DNA of 64,000 nt from Desulfomicrobium orale DSM 12838 (GCF_001553625.1 NZ_CP014230.1:806001-870000), one strand, 5' to 3'. Counted from the first letter of the stretch, positions 1 through 9,640 are shown. A program made the numbers and translations. Notes: generated by a model not told the origin, from the letters alone.

Positions 1-29
1 GTGCCGGGCGGGGAGACAGTCTTTTGTTT

Positions 30-57
30 TTGACCTTGCCGGTCCGCTTTCGGTAAT
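30..57 (+). promoter_or_regulatory. possible sigma-70 promoter upstream of alanine racemase
   Basis: TTGACC at 30-35 is followed after 16 nt by GGTAAT at 52-57. The -35 box matches five of six consensus positions and the -10 box four of six. It lies about 75 nt upstream of the alr start. No other gene is visible in bases 1-134, so this is the only promoter candidate there. It was read by eye and not scored. Confidence 0.35.
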
Positions 58-134
58 CCACCGGCAGCCCGGCTCCGAGCGGACTCCTGTGAGGATGTCC
101 GGCGGCCGGAATATTCATTCTGGAGCATTTGCTT

Positions 135-1268
135 ATGGACATGAACGCGAACATCTGGACCCATGTGCGGGCCCGCATCGACCTGCGCGCGCTGGCGGAT
201 AATTTCCGGCTGATCAGGAATGTGGCATCCAATCCGGTGCCGGTGATCAAATCGGATGCCTATGGGCACGGCATGCCCGAGGTCGCCCAGGCGCTTTTTG
301 CCGCGGGAGCCCGGACCATGGCCGTCGGCACGGTGGGGGAAGGCGTGTTCCTGAAGGAACACCTTCCCGAGGCGGATGCCCTGTCTCTTCTGGGCCCCCT
401 TGACGAGGCGGACTATCGCGTGGCCTGTGAGCGGGATCTGCTCGTCGTGGCCGGGAATGAAGAACAGCTGCTGCGTCTGGAGGAAACCGCGAAACGGCGT
501 GGTACGGCGGCGAGAGTGGCGCTCAAGTTCGAGACAGGCATGGGGCGGCTGGGCTTTGCCCCTGAAGAAGCGGAACAGCTGGCCGAAACTCTGCGCGGCC
601 TTCGCCATATCCGCGTGGGACTTATCTGTTCGCATCTGTCTTCGGCCGAACTTCCCGGTCAGATCGAATACACCAGAGAACAGGGCCGCCGGTTCGACCG
701 GATCATGCGCATTCTCTCCGGGCGGGGCATTGTCGCGCCGGGCAGTCTGGCCAACTCCGGGGCCGTTCTGGCGCACCCGGAGCTGCATTATGCCTGGCAG
801 CGGCCGGGCATTTCCCTGTACGGGGGCAACCCCTTTCACGGTACGGACTGGGAGGAGAAGGGCCGGGGATTCCGGCAGGTCATGGAGGTTTCCACGCGGC
901 TTCTGGAAGTCCGGACGCTGCGGGCCGGGCAGGCTGTAAGTTACGGGGCCACCTATGTCGCTTCCGGGGATATGCGGGTGGGGATAGTGGGTACCGGCTA
1001 TGCGGACAACTATCCCCGCGGTCTTTCCGGGAAAGGCTGGATGCTTCTGCACGGCCGCAGGGTTCCCGTTCTGGGCCGGGTGTGCATGCAGATGACGGCG
1101 GTGGATCTGAGCCATGTCCCCGAGGCCCGGGTCGGGGACCGGGTTTTCCTTCTGGGCGGCGGCGGACCGGAACATATTTCCGCCGATGAGATGGCCGACT
1201 GGTGGGGAAGCGTTTCCTACGAGGTTTTCTGTCTGCTCGGAAAAAATCCGCGGGAATATGTCCGCTGA
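135..1268 (+). CDS. alr: alanine racemase (PLP-dependent)
   Basis: This enzyme interconverts L- and D-alanine in the cytoplasm and supplies D-alanine for peptidoglycan. The 377-residue product has the usual family length. The PLP lysine is K39 in VIKSDAYGHG, RPGISLYGG lies in the middle, and the C-terminal domain has VSYGATY, holding the second catalytic base Tyr, and GTGYADNYPRG. ATG 135 is preferred over TTG 129 because GGAG at 122-125 is then 9 nt upstream. The next gene begins about 70 nt downstream on the same strand and may be co-transcribed. No truncation is seen. Confidence 0.95.
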   Translation: MDMNANIWTHVRARIDLRALADNFRLIRNVASNPVPVIKSDAYGHGMPEVAQALFAAGARTMAVGTVGEGVFLKEHLPEADALSLLGPLDEADYRVACERDLLVVAGNEEQLLRLEETAKRRGTAARVALKFETGMGRLGFAPEEAEQLAETLRGLRHIRVGLICSHLSSAELPGQIEYTREQGRRFDRIMRILSGRGIVAPGSLANSGAVLAHPELHYAWQRPGISLYGGNPFHGTDWEEKGRGFRQVMEVSTRLLEVRTLRAGQAVSYGATYVASGDMRVGIVGTGYADNYPRGLSGKGWMLLHGRRVPVLGRVCMQMTAVDLSHVPEARVGDRVFLLGGGGPEHISADEMADWWGSVSYEVFCLLGKNPREYVR

Positions 1269-1336
1269 GTTCCGGCGCGTGGATGGCTCTTTGAAATACC
1301 CGGCATGGCGGCCGAGTGCGGGGATTATCGTGTCGC

Positions 1337-2155
1337 ATGAGTGACGGCTCACGGCATGATTTTTCCTGCGGAACCGGGGCCGGGAATTCGGAAGAGCTGG
1401 ACTGCCGGGGATTTTGCCGTGACTGCGGCCGGGAACATCTTCTCCCCGCCGCTCCGGCTCTTCCCGCCGCCGGGCTGCTCATGAGAGAACTCGTCCGGCA
1501 TAGGAATGTCGGCCTGGGGCAAGGCCGGGAGCCGCGTCTCGATCTCGGCTGTCTGGACGGTCCGGCCGGGGGGCAGATGTTCGGCGTGCTGGTTTACCGG
1601 GATCGGTGCGGAAACCGGGGCGTGCTGAAGGCTTTTTCCGGCCAGTATAACGGCATTTGGAATGTGCCGGGCTGGGTGCCGCCCATCGTCGATCCGGAAG
1701 AATTCGCCTCTGTGGTCCGCGATGACGAGGCCCGCATCAAGGAGCTGACGCGCGGCATGAAAAGCCTGTCTGCCGGAGATCCCGCCAGGGCGGAGCTTTC
1801 GGCCCGGCGGAAGAGCCTTTCCCGTGGACTCATGGCACGTATTTTCACCCTGTACCGGCCCGCCAATTTCCGGGGGCAACGCCGGGCGCTGGAAGAAATT
1901 TTCATCGGCCGGGGCATGCCCACCGGCACGGGGGAGTGCTGCGCCCCCAAACTGCTGCATCACGCGGCCTGTCTGGGCCTGTGTCCTCTGGGGCTGGCGG
2001 AATTCTATCTGGGCCGGGGGAACCGTTCTGGAACGCGCCAAAGCGGCTGCTTCTACGCGCCCTGCGTCGGAAAATGCCGTCCGATTCTGGGCTTTCTCCT
2101 GTGCGGGCTGGATGAAACGGCCTGTCTGAGGCCGGAAGAGCCTGTCACATCCTGA
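1337..2155 (+). CDS. stand-alone homologue of the N-terminal domain of two-domain RluA-like pseudouridine synthases
   Basis: The 272-residue protein contains GGQMFGVLVYRD, AFSGQYNGIWNVPGWVPPIV, PTGTGECCAPKLLHHA, GLAEFYLG and FYAPCVGKCRPILG. From memory this is the order of blocks in the N-terminal half of about 550-residue RluA-family proteins of Vibrio and relatives, which usually read MFGVLVV, FVPPVFD, GAGECAAPKLL, AMAEFWWG and YPACHGKC. Here no synthase domain follows. The protein is cysteine-rich, including DCRGFCRDC near the start. ATG 1337 is chosen over GTG 1316 by resemblance to homologues; the ribosome-binding site is weak. The function of the domain alone is unknown. Confidence 0.6.
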   Translation: MSDGSRHDFSCGTGAGNSEELDCRGFCRDCGREHLLPAAPALPAAGLLMRELVRHRNVGLGQGREPRLDLGCLDGPAGGQMFGVLVYRDRCGNRGVLKAFSGQYNGIWNVPGWVPPIVDPEEFASVVRDDEARIKELTRGMKSLSAGDPARAELSARRKSLSRGLMARIFTLYRPANFRGQRRALEEIFIGRGMPTGTGECCAPKLLHHAACLGLCPLGLAEFYLGRGNRSGTRQSGCFYAPCVGKCRPILGFLLCGLDETACLRPEEPVTS

Positions 2156-2189
2156 AAACCCTTCCTTGCCAGCGTCTTCCGTTTTGTGC

Positions 2190-3575
2190 ATGCCCTTCCG
2201 CATGCCCGACCGCTCCATTTACCGCCGCATCCTGCAAGTCTCCATACCGCTGGTGGCCAGTCTGGGCGCCACCACAGTCATGGAATTCACCGACCGTCTG
2301 TTTCTGTCCCACTATTCTCTGGACGCCATTGCCGCGGCCACGCCGGCAGGCATCATGGCCCTGCTGCCCCTGGCCATCTTTATCGGCACGGCCGGATATG
2401 TGTCGGTATTTGTGGCCCAGTACGTGGGGCAGAACCGGTGCGAACTGGTGGGACGCATCGTCTGGCAGGGTCTTTACGTAGCCCTGCTGGGATCCGTGAT
2501 CCTGGCCCTTCTGGCCGGATGTGCGGAAAAAATCTTCCTGCTGGCGGGGCACGCCGAGGCCGTGCGCGAGCAGGAAATCATCTATTTCCGGGTGCTCTGC
2601 CTGGGTGCCGGAGCGCAACTGCTGGGAGCGGTCCTGGCCGGTTTTTTCACCGGACTGGGGCGGACCAGGGCCGTGATGGTGGCCAATCTGGCCGGCATGG
2701 TATGCAACATCCCACTGGACTACTGCCTGATCAACGGTGTCGGCCCCTTTCCCGAATGGGGCATTTTCGGCGCCGGAGCGGCCACTGTCTGTGGCTGGCT
2801 GATTATCGCGGCGATTCTGTTCCGGGCCATGAGCAGCCGCGAACACGCCCGCTACCGGCTACTTCGGGACTGCACCTTTCGTCCGGCCCTGTGGCTGCGC
2901 CTCATCCGCTACGGCCTGCCCAGCGGCATGGAATTCTTTCTGGATATCCTGGGCTTCACCATACTCGTTTTCGCGGTGGGACGGCTCGGCACTCTGGAAC
3001 TGGCCGCCACCAACATCGCTTTGAACATCAACTCTCTGGCTTTCATGCCGCTGGTGGGTTTTTCCCTGGGGACAAGCACCCTGGCCGGGCAGGCCCTGGG
3101 CGCGGGCCGGGCCGACGACGTGCCGTCCATCGTCCGGGCCAGTCTCATGCTCACCTTCAGCTATCTGGCCGCCATGTCGGCCCTTTTTCTGTTCGCGCCG
3201 GAGCCCATTCTGGAGCTCTTTCAGCCCAGGGACACCGATCCGGCCACCTTCGCGGCCGTGGCTGGCATGGGACGCGTGCTGCTCATGATTGTGGTGGTCT
3301 ATCTCTTCTTCGACGGCGTGAGTTTCATCATCTACGGGGCCCTGAAAGGCGCGGGCGACACCTTTTTCGTCATGACCTCGAGGCTGGCGGTGGTCGTGGT
3401 GTTCATGGTCCTGCCCCTGCTGGCCGGAGCGGTCCTCGGTTTCGGACTGTACTACTTCTGGGGCGTGGCCTGCGCGTTTCTGATCGTGCTGGCTCTGGTG
3501 GCTCTGTGGCGGTACCGGCAGGGAAAATGGCGGGACATGCTGGTAGTGGAACGCACGCCGGAGGCCGCCGGATAG
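2190..3575 (+). CDS. MATE family multidrug/Na+ antiporter
   Basis: This is a cytoplasmic-membrane efflux protein of the NorM/DinF type, expected to export organic cations or drugs against Na+ or H+. The 461 residues form about 12 hydrophobic segments in two halves. Family features include the first helix ending in TVMEFTDRLFLSHYS, the central NIPLDYCLI and the late GALKGAGDTFF. The start is uncertain between ATG 2190 and ATG 2202, both with weak ribosome-binding sites. It follows the preceding gene by 34 nt. The substrate cannot be read from the sequence. Confidence 0.85.
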   Translation: MPFRMPDRSIYRRILQVSIPLVASLGATTVMEFTDRLFLSHYSLDAIAAATPAGIMALLPLAIFIGTAGYVSVFVAQYVGQNRCELVGRIVWQGLYVALLGSVILALLAGCAEKIFLLAGHAEAVREQEIIYFRVLCLGAGAQLLGAVLAGFFTGLGRTRAVMVANLAGMVCNIPLDYCLINGVGPFPEWGIFGAGAATVCGWLIIAAILFRAMSSREHARYRLLRDCTFRPALWLRLIRYGLPSGMEFFLDILGFTILVFAVGRLGTLELAATNIALNINSLAFMPLVGFSLGTSTLAGQALGAGRADDVPSIVRASLMLTFSYLAAMSALFLFAPEPILELFQPRDTDPATFAAVAGMGRVLLMIVVVYLFFDGVSFIIYGALKGAGDTFFVMTSRLAVVVVFMVLPLLAGAVLGFGLYYFWGVACAFLIVLALVALWRYRQGKWRDMLVVERTPEAAG

Positions 3576-3732
3576 ACGTGCGGCACGGGCCGGAAAATTT
3601 CCGGGCGGACGTCGGGCGGCTTCTGTTCCGGCAGGTGTTGACGCGCCGGAAGGAAAGATGCTCCCTCCCTCGCCGTGGCGGCGGGCCGGAGGTGTGCCCG
3701 TCCGTTGCGGACAAAGATCGCGGGTGCGGGAA

Positions 3733-4950
3733 ATGTTTCATGGATGGAAGCTGAGCCTGCTGGGCTCCGGCGGCAATTTTCTGCTTCATGGCGGCCTCAT
3801 CTACATGATGAACGCCTTTACGGAGCCTCTTGCGGCAGCCCGGGGCTGGGAGCGCGGCGACATCGGCGTGGCCATGTCCGTGGCCGCCCTGTGCGGCGCG
3901 CTGAGCATGCCGCTGCTTTCCTCCCTGAGCCTGCGGATGAGCCTGCGCCTGCTGATGACTCTCGGCGCGCTGATCGGCGGGACGAGTGTCATCGTCATGG
4001 GACAGGTGCGTTCGCTTGGCCTGTTCACGCTGTTTTTTTCCATTGCCTGGGTCAGTGCGCAGGCTTTCGGCGGGGTCATCGCCAACATTCTGGCGGGCAG
4101 GTGGTTCGAGCGCTACCAGGGCCGGGCCTTCGGCGTCTGCAACATAGGCACGTCCCTGTCCGGGGCGGTTCTGCCCTTTGTCCTGATGGTGCTTATCGAG
4201 CATTCCGGCGTGAGCACGGTCTGGGCCATATACGGCTGCACCGTGCTGTGTATGGCTCCGGTCTGCTGGGTCATGGTCCGGGACACCCCGGAAATGCTCG
4301 GCCTGCACGTGGACAACCTGCCCGGCGCGGTGTCTCTGGCTCCTCCGCCCACCGTGGTCGTGCCCCTCCGCCGGCTCCTGCGCACTCCGTCCGTGTACCG
4401 GACAGGTCTGGCCTTCGGCTGCGCTCTGATGGCCGGAAGCGCGGTCATGAGCCAGCTCAAGCCGGGCCTAGTGGACGCGGGTTTCTCCTCCTATCCGGCC
4501 ATGGCCTTCATGTGCATCGCGGCTCTGTGCGCCAGCCTGGGCAAATACCTCTGGGGCTGGCTGTGCGACCGCTACAATCCCGTGACCGTGGCCCGTGTGC
4601 TGATGGTCTGCAACGCCCTGACCCTGAGTCTGGTCCTTCTGCCGCAGAACGTGTTTACCGTGGCGGTCTTCGCCGTTGCTTTCGGCACCTGCGTGGGCGG
4701 GGTGTGGACCACCCTGCCCGCCGTGGTGGCCTTTCATTTCGGGCGGGAATATTTCGTCGGCGTGTACCGCGTGGTCGGAACCTTCGTTCTGCTCAGAGCC
4801 GCGGGGTATCTCATTCTGGGCTGTTCCCATGCTCTTACCGGCAGCTACGATGCGGCTTTTGCGGTCTTTGCCGCCATGTTGCTGGGCTGTTTCATCCTGA
4901 CCCTGGGCCTGGGCAAGGTTCCGGGAGAAGGCATGCGGCCCGCAGGGTGA
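3733..4950 (+). CDS. MFS transporter (monocarboxylate/oxalate-type)
   Basis: A 405-residue major facilitator protein with 12 predicted membrane segments. It begins MFHGWKLSLLGSGGNFLLHG and has the MFS loop pattern WFERYQGRAFGVCNIG after helix 4 and KYLWGWLCDRYN in the second half. This resembles monocarboxylate or oxalate/formate-type carriers, but the substrate is not known. ATG 3733 is favoured over the in-frame ATG at 3658 because the intervening 25 residues are Arg/Pro-rich and unlike an MFS N-terminus. It sits between a MATE exporter and an NSS symporter. Confidence 0.8.
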   Translation: MFHGWKLSLLGSGGNFLLHGGLIYMMNAFTEPLAAARGWERGDIGVAMSVAALCGALSMPLLSSLSLRMSLRLLMTLGALIGGTSVIVMGQVRSLGLFTLFFSIAWVSAQAFGGVIANILAGRWFERYQGRAFGVCNIGTSLSGAVLPFVLMVLIEHSGVSTVWAIYGCTVLCMAPVCWVMVRDTPEMLGLHVDNLPGAVSLAPPPTVVVPLRRLLRTPSVYRTGLAFGCALMAGSAVMSQLKPGLVDAGFSSYPAMAFMCIAALCASLGKYLWGWLCDRYNPVTVARVLMVCNALTLSLVLLPQNVFTVAVFAVAFGTCVGGVWTTLPAVVAFHFGREYFVGVYRVVGTFVLLRAAGYLILGCSHALTGSYDAAFAVFAAMLLGCFILTLGLGKVPGEGMRPAG

Positions 4951-5108
4951 GTCTTCCCCATCTTTCCCCTTTGCACGGCCGCCCGGCCGGACTCCACAAA
5001 AAAGATTGCCGGATCAGAAGGATTCAAATAAATAAGCCGCCCCACGTCGGCTGCGGCAATGTCCGGCCCGGGTGAAAAATATCCGCGCATCCTGCAGGAG
5101 CATATACG

Positions 5109-6467
5109 ATGTCACAAAATACCCGAGACGGCTTTACCAGTACCTTCGGCGTGCTGGTGGCCACTCTGGGCTCCGCCGTGGGCCTGGGCAATATCTGGAA
5201 ATTTCCGGCCCTGACGGGCACCAACGGCGGCGCAGGTTTTCTGCTCGTCTACCTTTTGGCTACCCTGCTGGTGGGCCTGCCGGTAATGATCGCCGAAACC
5301 ATGATCGGCCGCGCAGCCCGTGGCGACGCAGTGACGTCCTTTGATCGTCTCGCGCCGCCGAATCAGAAAGGCTGGATAGCCGTGGGCTGGATGGGCTTTC
5401 TGGCGGCATTTCTGATTCTGGCCTTTTATTCGGACGTGGCCGGGTGGGTCTATGCCTACATTTTCAAGGCCATGTCCGGGAGCATCGCCACGACCGATCC
5501 CAAAGCGGCCGAAGCCATTTTCGGAGAGCTGGTGTCCGATCCGATGACTTCCCTGTTCTGGCAGTGGGTGGTGCTGGGCGTGGCCTGCTGCATCATCATG
5601 TTCGGCGTGTCCAAGGGGATCGAGGCCGTCACCCGGCGTCTGATGCCGCTTCTGTTCCTGCTGCTCGTCGTGCTGTGCGTGCGCAGCCTGACTCTGTCCG
5701 GAGCGGAGCAGGGCCTGGCTTTTCTGTTCCGTCCCGATCTTTCCAAGATCACGCCCACGGCCATCCTGACCGCTCTGGGTCTGGCCTTCTTCAAACTGTC
5801 CATCGGCATGGGCACCATGCTCACCTACGGCAGCTACTTCCGTCCCGACCAGAACATCCCGGCCACGGCCATGCGGGTCATGCTGGCCGACCTGACTGTG
5901 TCCCTTCTGGCCGGCATGGCCATTTTCCCCTCGGTTTTCGCCTTCGGCTTCGAGCCCGCGGCCGGGCCGTCGCTGGTCTTCATGACCATACCGGCGGTCT
6001 TCACATCCATGCCCGGCGGCACGGTGTTCATGACCATCTTCTTCATCCTGACGGCCATCGCCAGCCTCGGGGCCATCCTGTCCCTGCTGGAGGTGCCGGT
6101 GGCCATCCTGTCCGAACGCTTCCACGTAAACCGCAAGGCCGCCTCCCTGATGGCCACCGTGGGCATCGGTCTGCTCGGCGTGCCGGCCACATTGTCCTTC
6201 GGCGTGCTCAAGGATTTCACCATCGGCGGCCTGAACAGCTTCGATCTGTTCGATTTCCTGAGCTCCAACGCGCTCATGCCTCTGGGCGGCATTCTGCTTT
6301 GCCTGTTTGTGGGCTGGGTGTACGGGCCGCAGCGGACGGAACAGCAACTGACCAACCACGGCGCCCTGACCAACCGGAATCAGGTGCGGGCCATTTTCTT
6401 TCTGCTGCGCTACCTCACGCCGCTGCTCATCATTCTGGTGCTGCTGCACGGCCTCAAGGTCATCTGA
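5109..6467 (+). CDS. sodium-dependent symporter of the NSS/SNF family
   Basis: A 452-residue LeuT-fold transporter expected to import an amino acid or related amine with Na+. The first helix carries TLGSAVGLGNIWKFPALTG, which supplies the unwound substrate site and Na+ ligands in this family. About 11-12 membrane helices follow, including LGLAFFKLSIGMGTMLTYGS for helix 6. CAGGAG lies 8 nt upstream of the ATG. The 158-nt gap before it holds no gene. The amino acid carried is not predictable. Confidence 0.9.
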   Translation: MSQNTRDGFTSTFGVLVATLGSAVGLGNIWKFPALTGTNGGAGFLLVYLLATLLVGLPVMIAETMIGRAARGDAVTSFDRLAPPNQKGWIAVGWMGFLAAFLILAFYSDVAGWVYAYIFKAMSGSIATTDPKAAEAIFGELVSDPMTSLFWQWVVLGVACCIIMFGVSKGIEAVTRRLMPLLFLLLVVLCVRSLTLSGAEQGLAFLFRPDLSKITPTAILTALGLAFFKLSIGMGTMLTYGSYFRPDQNIPATAMRVMLADLTVSLLAGMAIFPSVFAFGFEPAAGPSLVFMTIPAVFTSMPGGTVFMTIFFILTAIASLGAILSLLEVPVAILSERFHVNRKAASLMATVGIGLLGVPATLSFGVLKDFTIGGLNSFDLFDFLSSNALMPLGGILLCLFVGWVYGPQRTEQQLTNHGALTNRNQVRAIFFLLRYLTPLLIILVLLHGLKVI

Positions 6468-6633
6468 TCCCGGCGGGCCTTCCGCCTGCCCCTCTTTCCG
6501 GCCCGGACCCGGGTTTTTCCATCGAAGCCGGACCGGAAAGAGGATCGCTTGCCCGTTCCTTCGCGATGCTCTTTACTCCGTCCCCATAGTGGCGTTATCT
6601 GCGGTTTCCACTATCGCCGCCACGGAGGGGAAC

Positions 6634-8028
6634 ATGAGCGCTCTTGTCACGACGGTCCGCGTCAAGTGGGCGGCCAGCCTGCTTCTGCCGCTTCTGGTCT
6701 ACAGTCTGGTTGACGCAGACATCCATCCCAAGCTGCCTCTCTTCTTCGCCATCACCACCTGGGCCGTGACGGTCTGGGCTCTGGAGCTTCTGCCCACCCT
6801 GCCGTCGTCCGCGGCCATGACCTTTTTGTTCGTGCTGTGCGGCGTGGCCACCCCGCAGGTGGTTTTCGCGCCCTGGGGTTCCTTTCTGCCCTGGCTCTGC
6901 CTGGCCGCTCTGGTTCTGGGAGACGCCCTGGAGGAAACGGGTCTGACCCGGCGCATGGCTCTGCGGCTCATGCTGCTGGTGGGCGCGTCTTTCCGCCGGG
7001 CCGTCATCGCGCTCATGCTCACGGGCGTGTTCATGGCCTTCATTCTGCCGGACATCATGTGCCGGGTGATCATTTTCGTGGCCATCGCCCACGGCCTGGC
7101 TCTGGCTCTCGATCTGCCGCCCCGGTCCCGTATTTCCTCGGCCCTGATCATGGCCGGATTCTGCGCCGCCACATCCCCCGGCTACGGGTTCCTGACCGGG
7201 ACGGAAATGGCGCTCATCGCCATGTCCGTGGCCGAACCGCTCATCGGGCCGGTTTCCTGGGGCGAATACGCCCTGGCCAATCTGCCCTTCATCACCCTGT
7301 ACTGCGCTTTTTCCGTCTTCATGTGCACATACGTCATTCCCCGCGGGGAGCACGTGCCGGAGGAGGACCATCTGGAGGAAGTGGTGCGGCAGCGCCTTCA
7401 GGAGATGGGGCCCATGACCGTTCAGGAATGGAAGCTGTTCATTCTGATGGTCGTGGCCATCACCGGCCTCTTGACCCAGAAATGGCACGGCATGCCGGGC
7501 ACGTATGTGTACGCCTTCATGGGCATGCTCTGCTATCTGCCCTGGATGGGTCTGGCCAGGGCCGAGAACGCTAGGCATCTCAATGTCGGGTTCATCGTCT
7601 TCGTGGTGGCCTGCCTGAGCATGGGAGCCGTGGCCGTGCATCTGGGCGCGGCCAAGTGGATCGCCAGCCTGCTGGTGCCTTTCATGGAGCAGCTTTCGCC
7701 CACCTGGAGCGTATTCACGGCGTATCTGTCTTCCCTGACCATCAATTTCGTGCTCACGCCCCTGGCCGCCGTATCCTCCATGAGCGCGCCCATGGTGGAA
7801 ATAGCCCAGGCCCTGAACATCAACCCCAGGCCCATGCTCTACGCCTTTCTGTACGGCCTTGATCAGTACATCTTCCCGTACGAATACATCCTGTACATGT
7901 ACATTTTTTCCACCGGCTACGCCACGGCCCGGCACATGTTTCTGGCTCTGGGACTGCGCATGGTCTTCGCCGGCGCGGGAATTCTGCTCGTACAGGTGCC
8001 GTACTGGTCTTTTCTCGGACTCATGTAG
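6634..8028 (+). CDS. divalent anion:Na+ symporter (DASS/SLC13 type)
   Basis: A 464-residue membrane protein related to CitT and SdcS dicarboxylate or sulfate symporters. Typical features are the region LPTLPSSAAMTFLFVLCGV, the helical hairpin around ATSPGYGFLTGTEMALIAMS, and TINFVLTPLAAVSSMSAP near the C-terminus. ATG 6634 with GGAGGGGA just upstream is preferred over ATG 6589. The arylsulfotransferase-like gene begins 28 nt after the stop, so the two are probably one operon. A carboxylate, sulfate or sulfonate substrate would fit; the sequence does not say which. Confidence 0.8.
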   Translation: MSALVTTVRVKWAASLLLPLLVYSLVDADIHPKLPLFFAITTWAVTVWALELLPTLPSSAAMTFLFVLCGVATPQVVFAPWGSFLPWLCLAALVLGDALEETGLTRRMALRLMLLVGASFRRAVIALMLTGVFMAFILPDIMCRVIIFVAIAHGLALALDLPPRSRISSALIMAGFCAATSPGYGFLTGTEMALIAMSVAEPLIGPVSWGEYALANLPFITLYCAFSVFMCTYVIPRGEHVPEEDHLEEVVRQRLQEMGPMTVQEWKLFILMVVAITGLLTQKWHGMPGTYVYAFMGMLCYLPWMGLARAENARHLNVGFIVFVVACLSMGAVAVHLGAAKWIASLLVPFMEQLSPTWSVFTAYLSSLTINFVLTPLAAVSSMSAPMVEIAQALNINPRPMLYAFLYGLDQYIFPYEYILYMYIFSTGYATARHMFLALGLRMVFAGAGILLVQVPYWSFLGLM

Positions 8029-8055
8029 CCATAAAACATGTAACGGAGGAACGTC

Positions 8056-9504
8056 ATGGGTCATCCCACCATTTATCCCACGGGTGTCACGGTCTACAAT
8101 CCGGACAAGGCCTGGAACGGGTTCACCATTCTCTCCGCCCCGGAACTGGGTGCTCTGCTCATCAACATGAACGGGGCGGAAATCCGCCTCTGGAAGGATG
8201 TGCAGGGCTTTCCCAACAAGCTTTTCCCCGGCGGGCACGTCATGGGCAGCACCGGTACCCGCGATCCCAAGTACGCCCTGCAGGACCAGCTGGACGTGAT
8301 CCAGGTGGACTGGGACGGCAATATCGTCTGGAAGTTCGATCAGGCCGAATTCGTGGAAGATCCCGGCTCCGAGCCGCGCTGGGTGGCCCGCCAGCATCAT
8401 GATTTCCAGCGCGAGGGCAGCCCCGTGGGCTACTACGCGCCCGGGCTCGAACCCAAAACAGCCTCGGGCAATTCTCTCATCCTGAGCCACAAGGACGTGA
8501 AATGCCCCTTCATCAGCGACAAGCCCATCCTCGATGACGTGATCTACGAGGTGAACTGGGATGGCGAGATCGTCTGGGAGTGGCTGTGCTCCGACCATGT
8601 GGAAGAGATGGGCTTCACCGAGGCGGCCCTTAATGCCATGTGCCGCGACCCCAATTTCCGGGGCGGCTCCCTGATCGAGGAAGCGCCCGGCGTGGGCGAC
8701 TGGATGCACATGAACTCCATGTCCGCCCTTGGTCCCAACAAATGGTTCGACGCCGGGGACAGCCGTTTCCACCCGGACAATATCATCGTTGACGGCCGCG
8801 AGACCAACATCATCTGCATCATCGACAAGAAGACCGGCAGGATCGTGTGGCAGATCGGCCCGGACTACGACACCAGCGCGGAACTGAAAGCTCTGGGATG
8901 GATTGTGGGCCAGCACCACGCGCACATGATTCCGGCCGGACTGCCGGGAGCGGGCAACATCCTGGTTTTCGACAACGGCGGATGGGCCGGGTACGGCAAT
9001 CCCAACCCCGGCGCTCCCAAGGGTGTGAAGACCGCCCAGCGCGATTATTCCCGCGTGCTGGAAATTGATCCCGTGACCCTCAAGATCGTGTGGCAGTACA
9101 CCCCGCGCGAGGCCGGATTCCTGGTTCCGCTGGACGCCTCGCGTTTCTATTCGCCGTTCATCAGCTCGGCCCAGCGTCTGCCCAACGGCAACACGCTCAT
9201 CTGCGAGGGTTCTGACGGCCGCATCTTCGAGGTCACGGCCGAGCACGAACTGGTCTGGGAATACCTCTGCCCCTACAAGGGCAAGGTGGCTCTGCCCATG
9301 AACTGGGTCTACCGGGCCTACCGCGCGCCCTACGACTGGGCGCCCCAGGCCGGTCCTCAGGAAGAGACGCCCATCAAGACCGTGGATGTATCCACCTTCC
9401 GCATGCCCGGAGCCGCTCCTCTGGGGCCGCAGTCCACGGTTACCGTGGCCGGAACCAAGGGCTACCACGGCGGAGCCGGGCACTGCGTGGGCACCACGGA
9501 TTGA
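8056..9504 (+). CDS. arylsulfotransferase (ASST)-like beta-propeller protein
   Basis: The 482-residue product resembles the PAPS-independent aryl-sulfate sulfotransferase family, which moves sulfuryl groups between phenolic compounds on a six-bladed propeller through a covalent sulfohistidine. Repeated blade-like strands read DWDGNIVWKF, NWDGEIVWEW, KKTGRIVWQIG and DPVTLKIVWQY. Candidate catalytic histidines occur in RQHHDFQ and GQHHAHMIPAG. The late motif AQRLPNGNTLICEGSDGRIF is conserved in such propellers. Unlike periplasmic AssT there is no signal peptide: it starts MGHPTIYPTG. GGAGG precedes the ATG. The adjacent DASS symporter may carry its substrate or product. Confidence 0.7.
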   Translation: MGHPTIYPTGVTVYNPDKAWNGFTILSAPELGALLINMNGAEIRLWKDVQGFPNKLFPGGHVMGSTGTRDPKYALQDQLDVIQVDWDGNIVWKFDQAEFVEDPGSEPRWVARQHHDFQREGSPVGYYAPGLEPKTASGNSLILSHKDVKCPFISDKPILDDVIYEVNWDGEIVWEWLCSDHVEEMGFTEAALNAMCRDPNFRGGSLIEEAPGVGDWMHMNSMSALGPNKWFDAGDSRFHPDNIIVDGRETNIICIIDKKTGRIVWQIGPDYDTSAELKALGWIVGQHHAHMIPAGLPGAGNILVFDNGGWAGYGNPNPGAPKGVKTAQRDYSRVLEIDPVTLKIVWQYTPREAGFLVPLDASRFYSPFISSAQRLPNGNTLICEGSDGRIFEVTAEHELVWEYLCPYKGKVALPMNWVYRAYRAPYDWAPQAGPQEETPIKTVDVSTFRMPGAAPLGPQSTVTVAGTKGYHGGAGHCVGTTD

Positions 9505-9640
9505 AGAAGCGGGACGGTGTTGCGGAGTCTCACCCCGCAACCCGCCAAGGGCAGCCCCTGACCCGTTCCGGATGGAAGGTTCTCCGGCTGTGCGCGGATT
9601 TTCCGGAAGCCGGGTGACGGCGGAAAATGGAGAAAAACGA

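Noticed and set aside
2186-3754. Second plus-strand frame over the MATE gene (522 codons)
   Set aside because: The alternative frame is Arg/Gly/His-rich and lacks membrane segments; the MATE frame is clear.
9519-9541. GTTGCGG...CCGCAAC hairpin after the arylsulfotransferase gene
   Set aside because: A perfect 7-bp stem, but no T-run follows and no riboswitch-like structure surrounds it. Not called a terminator.
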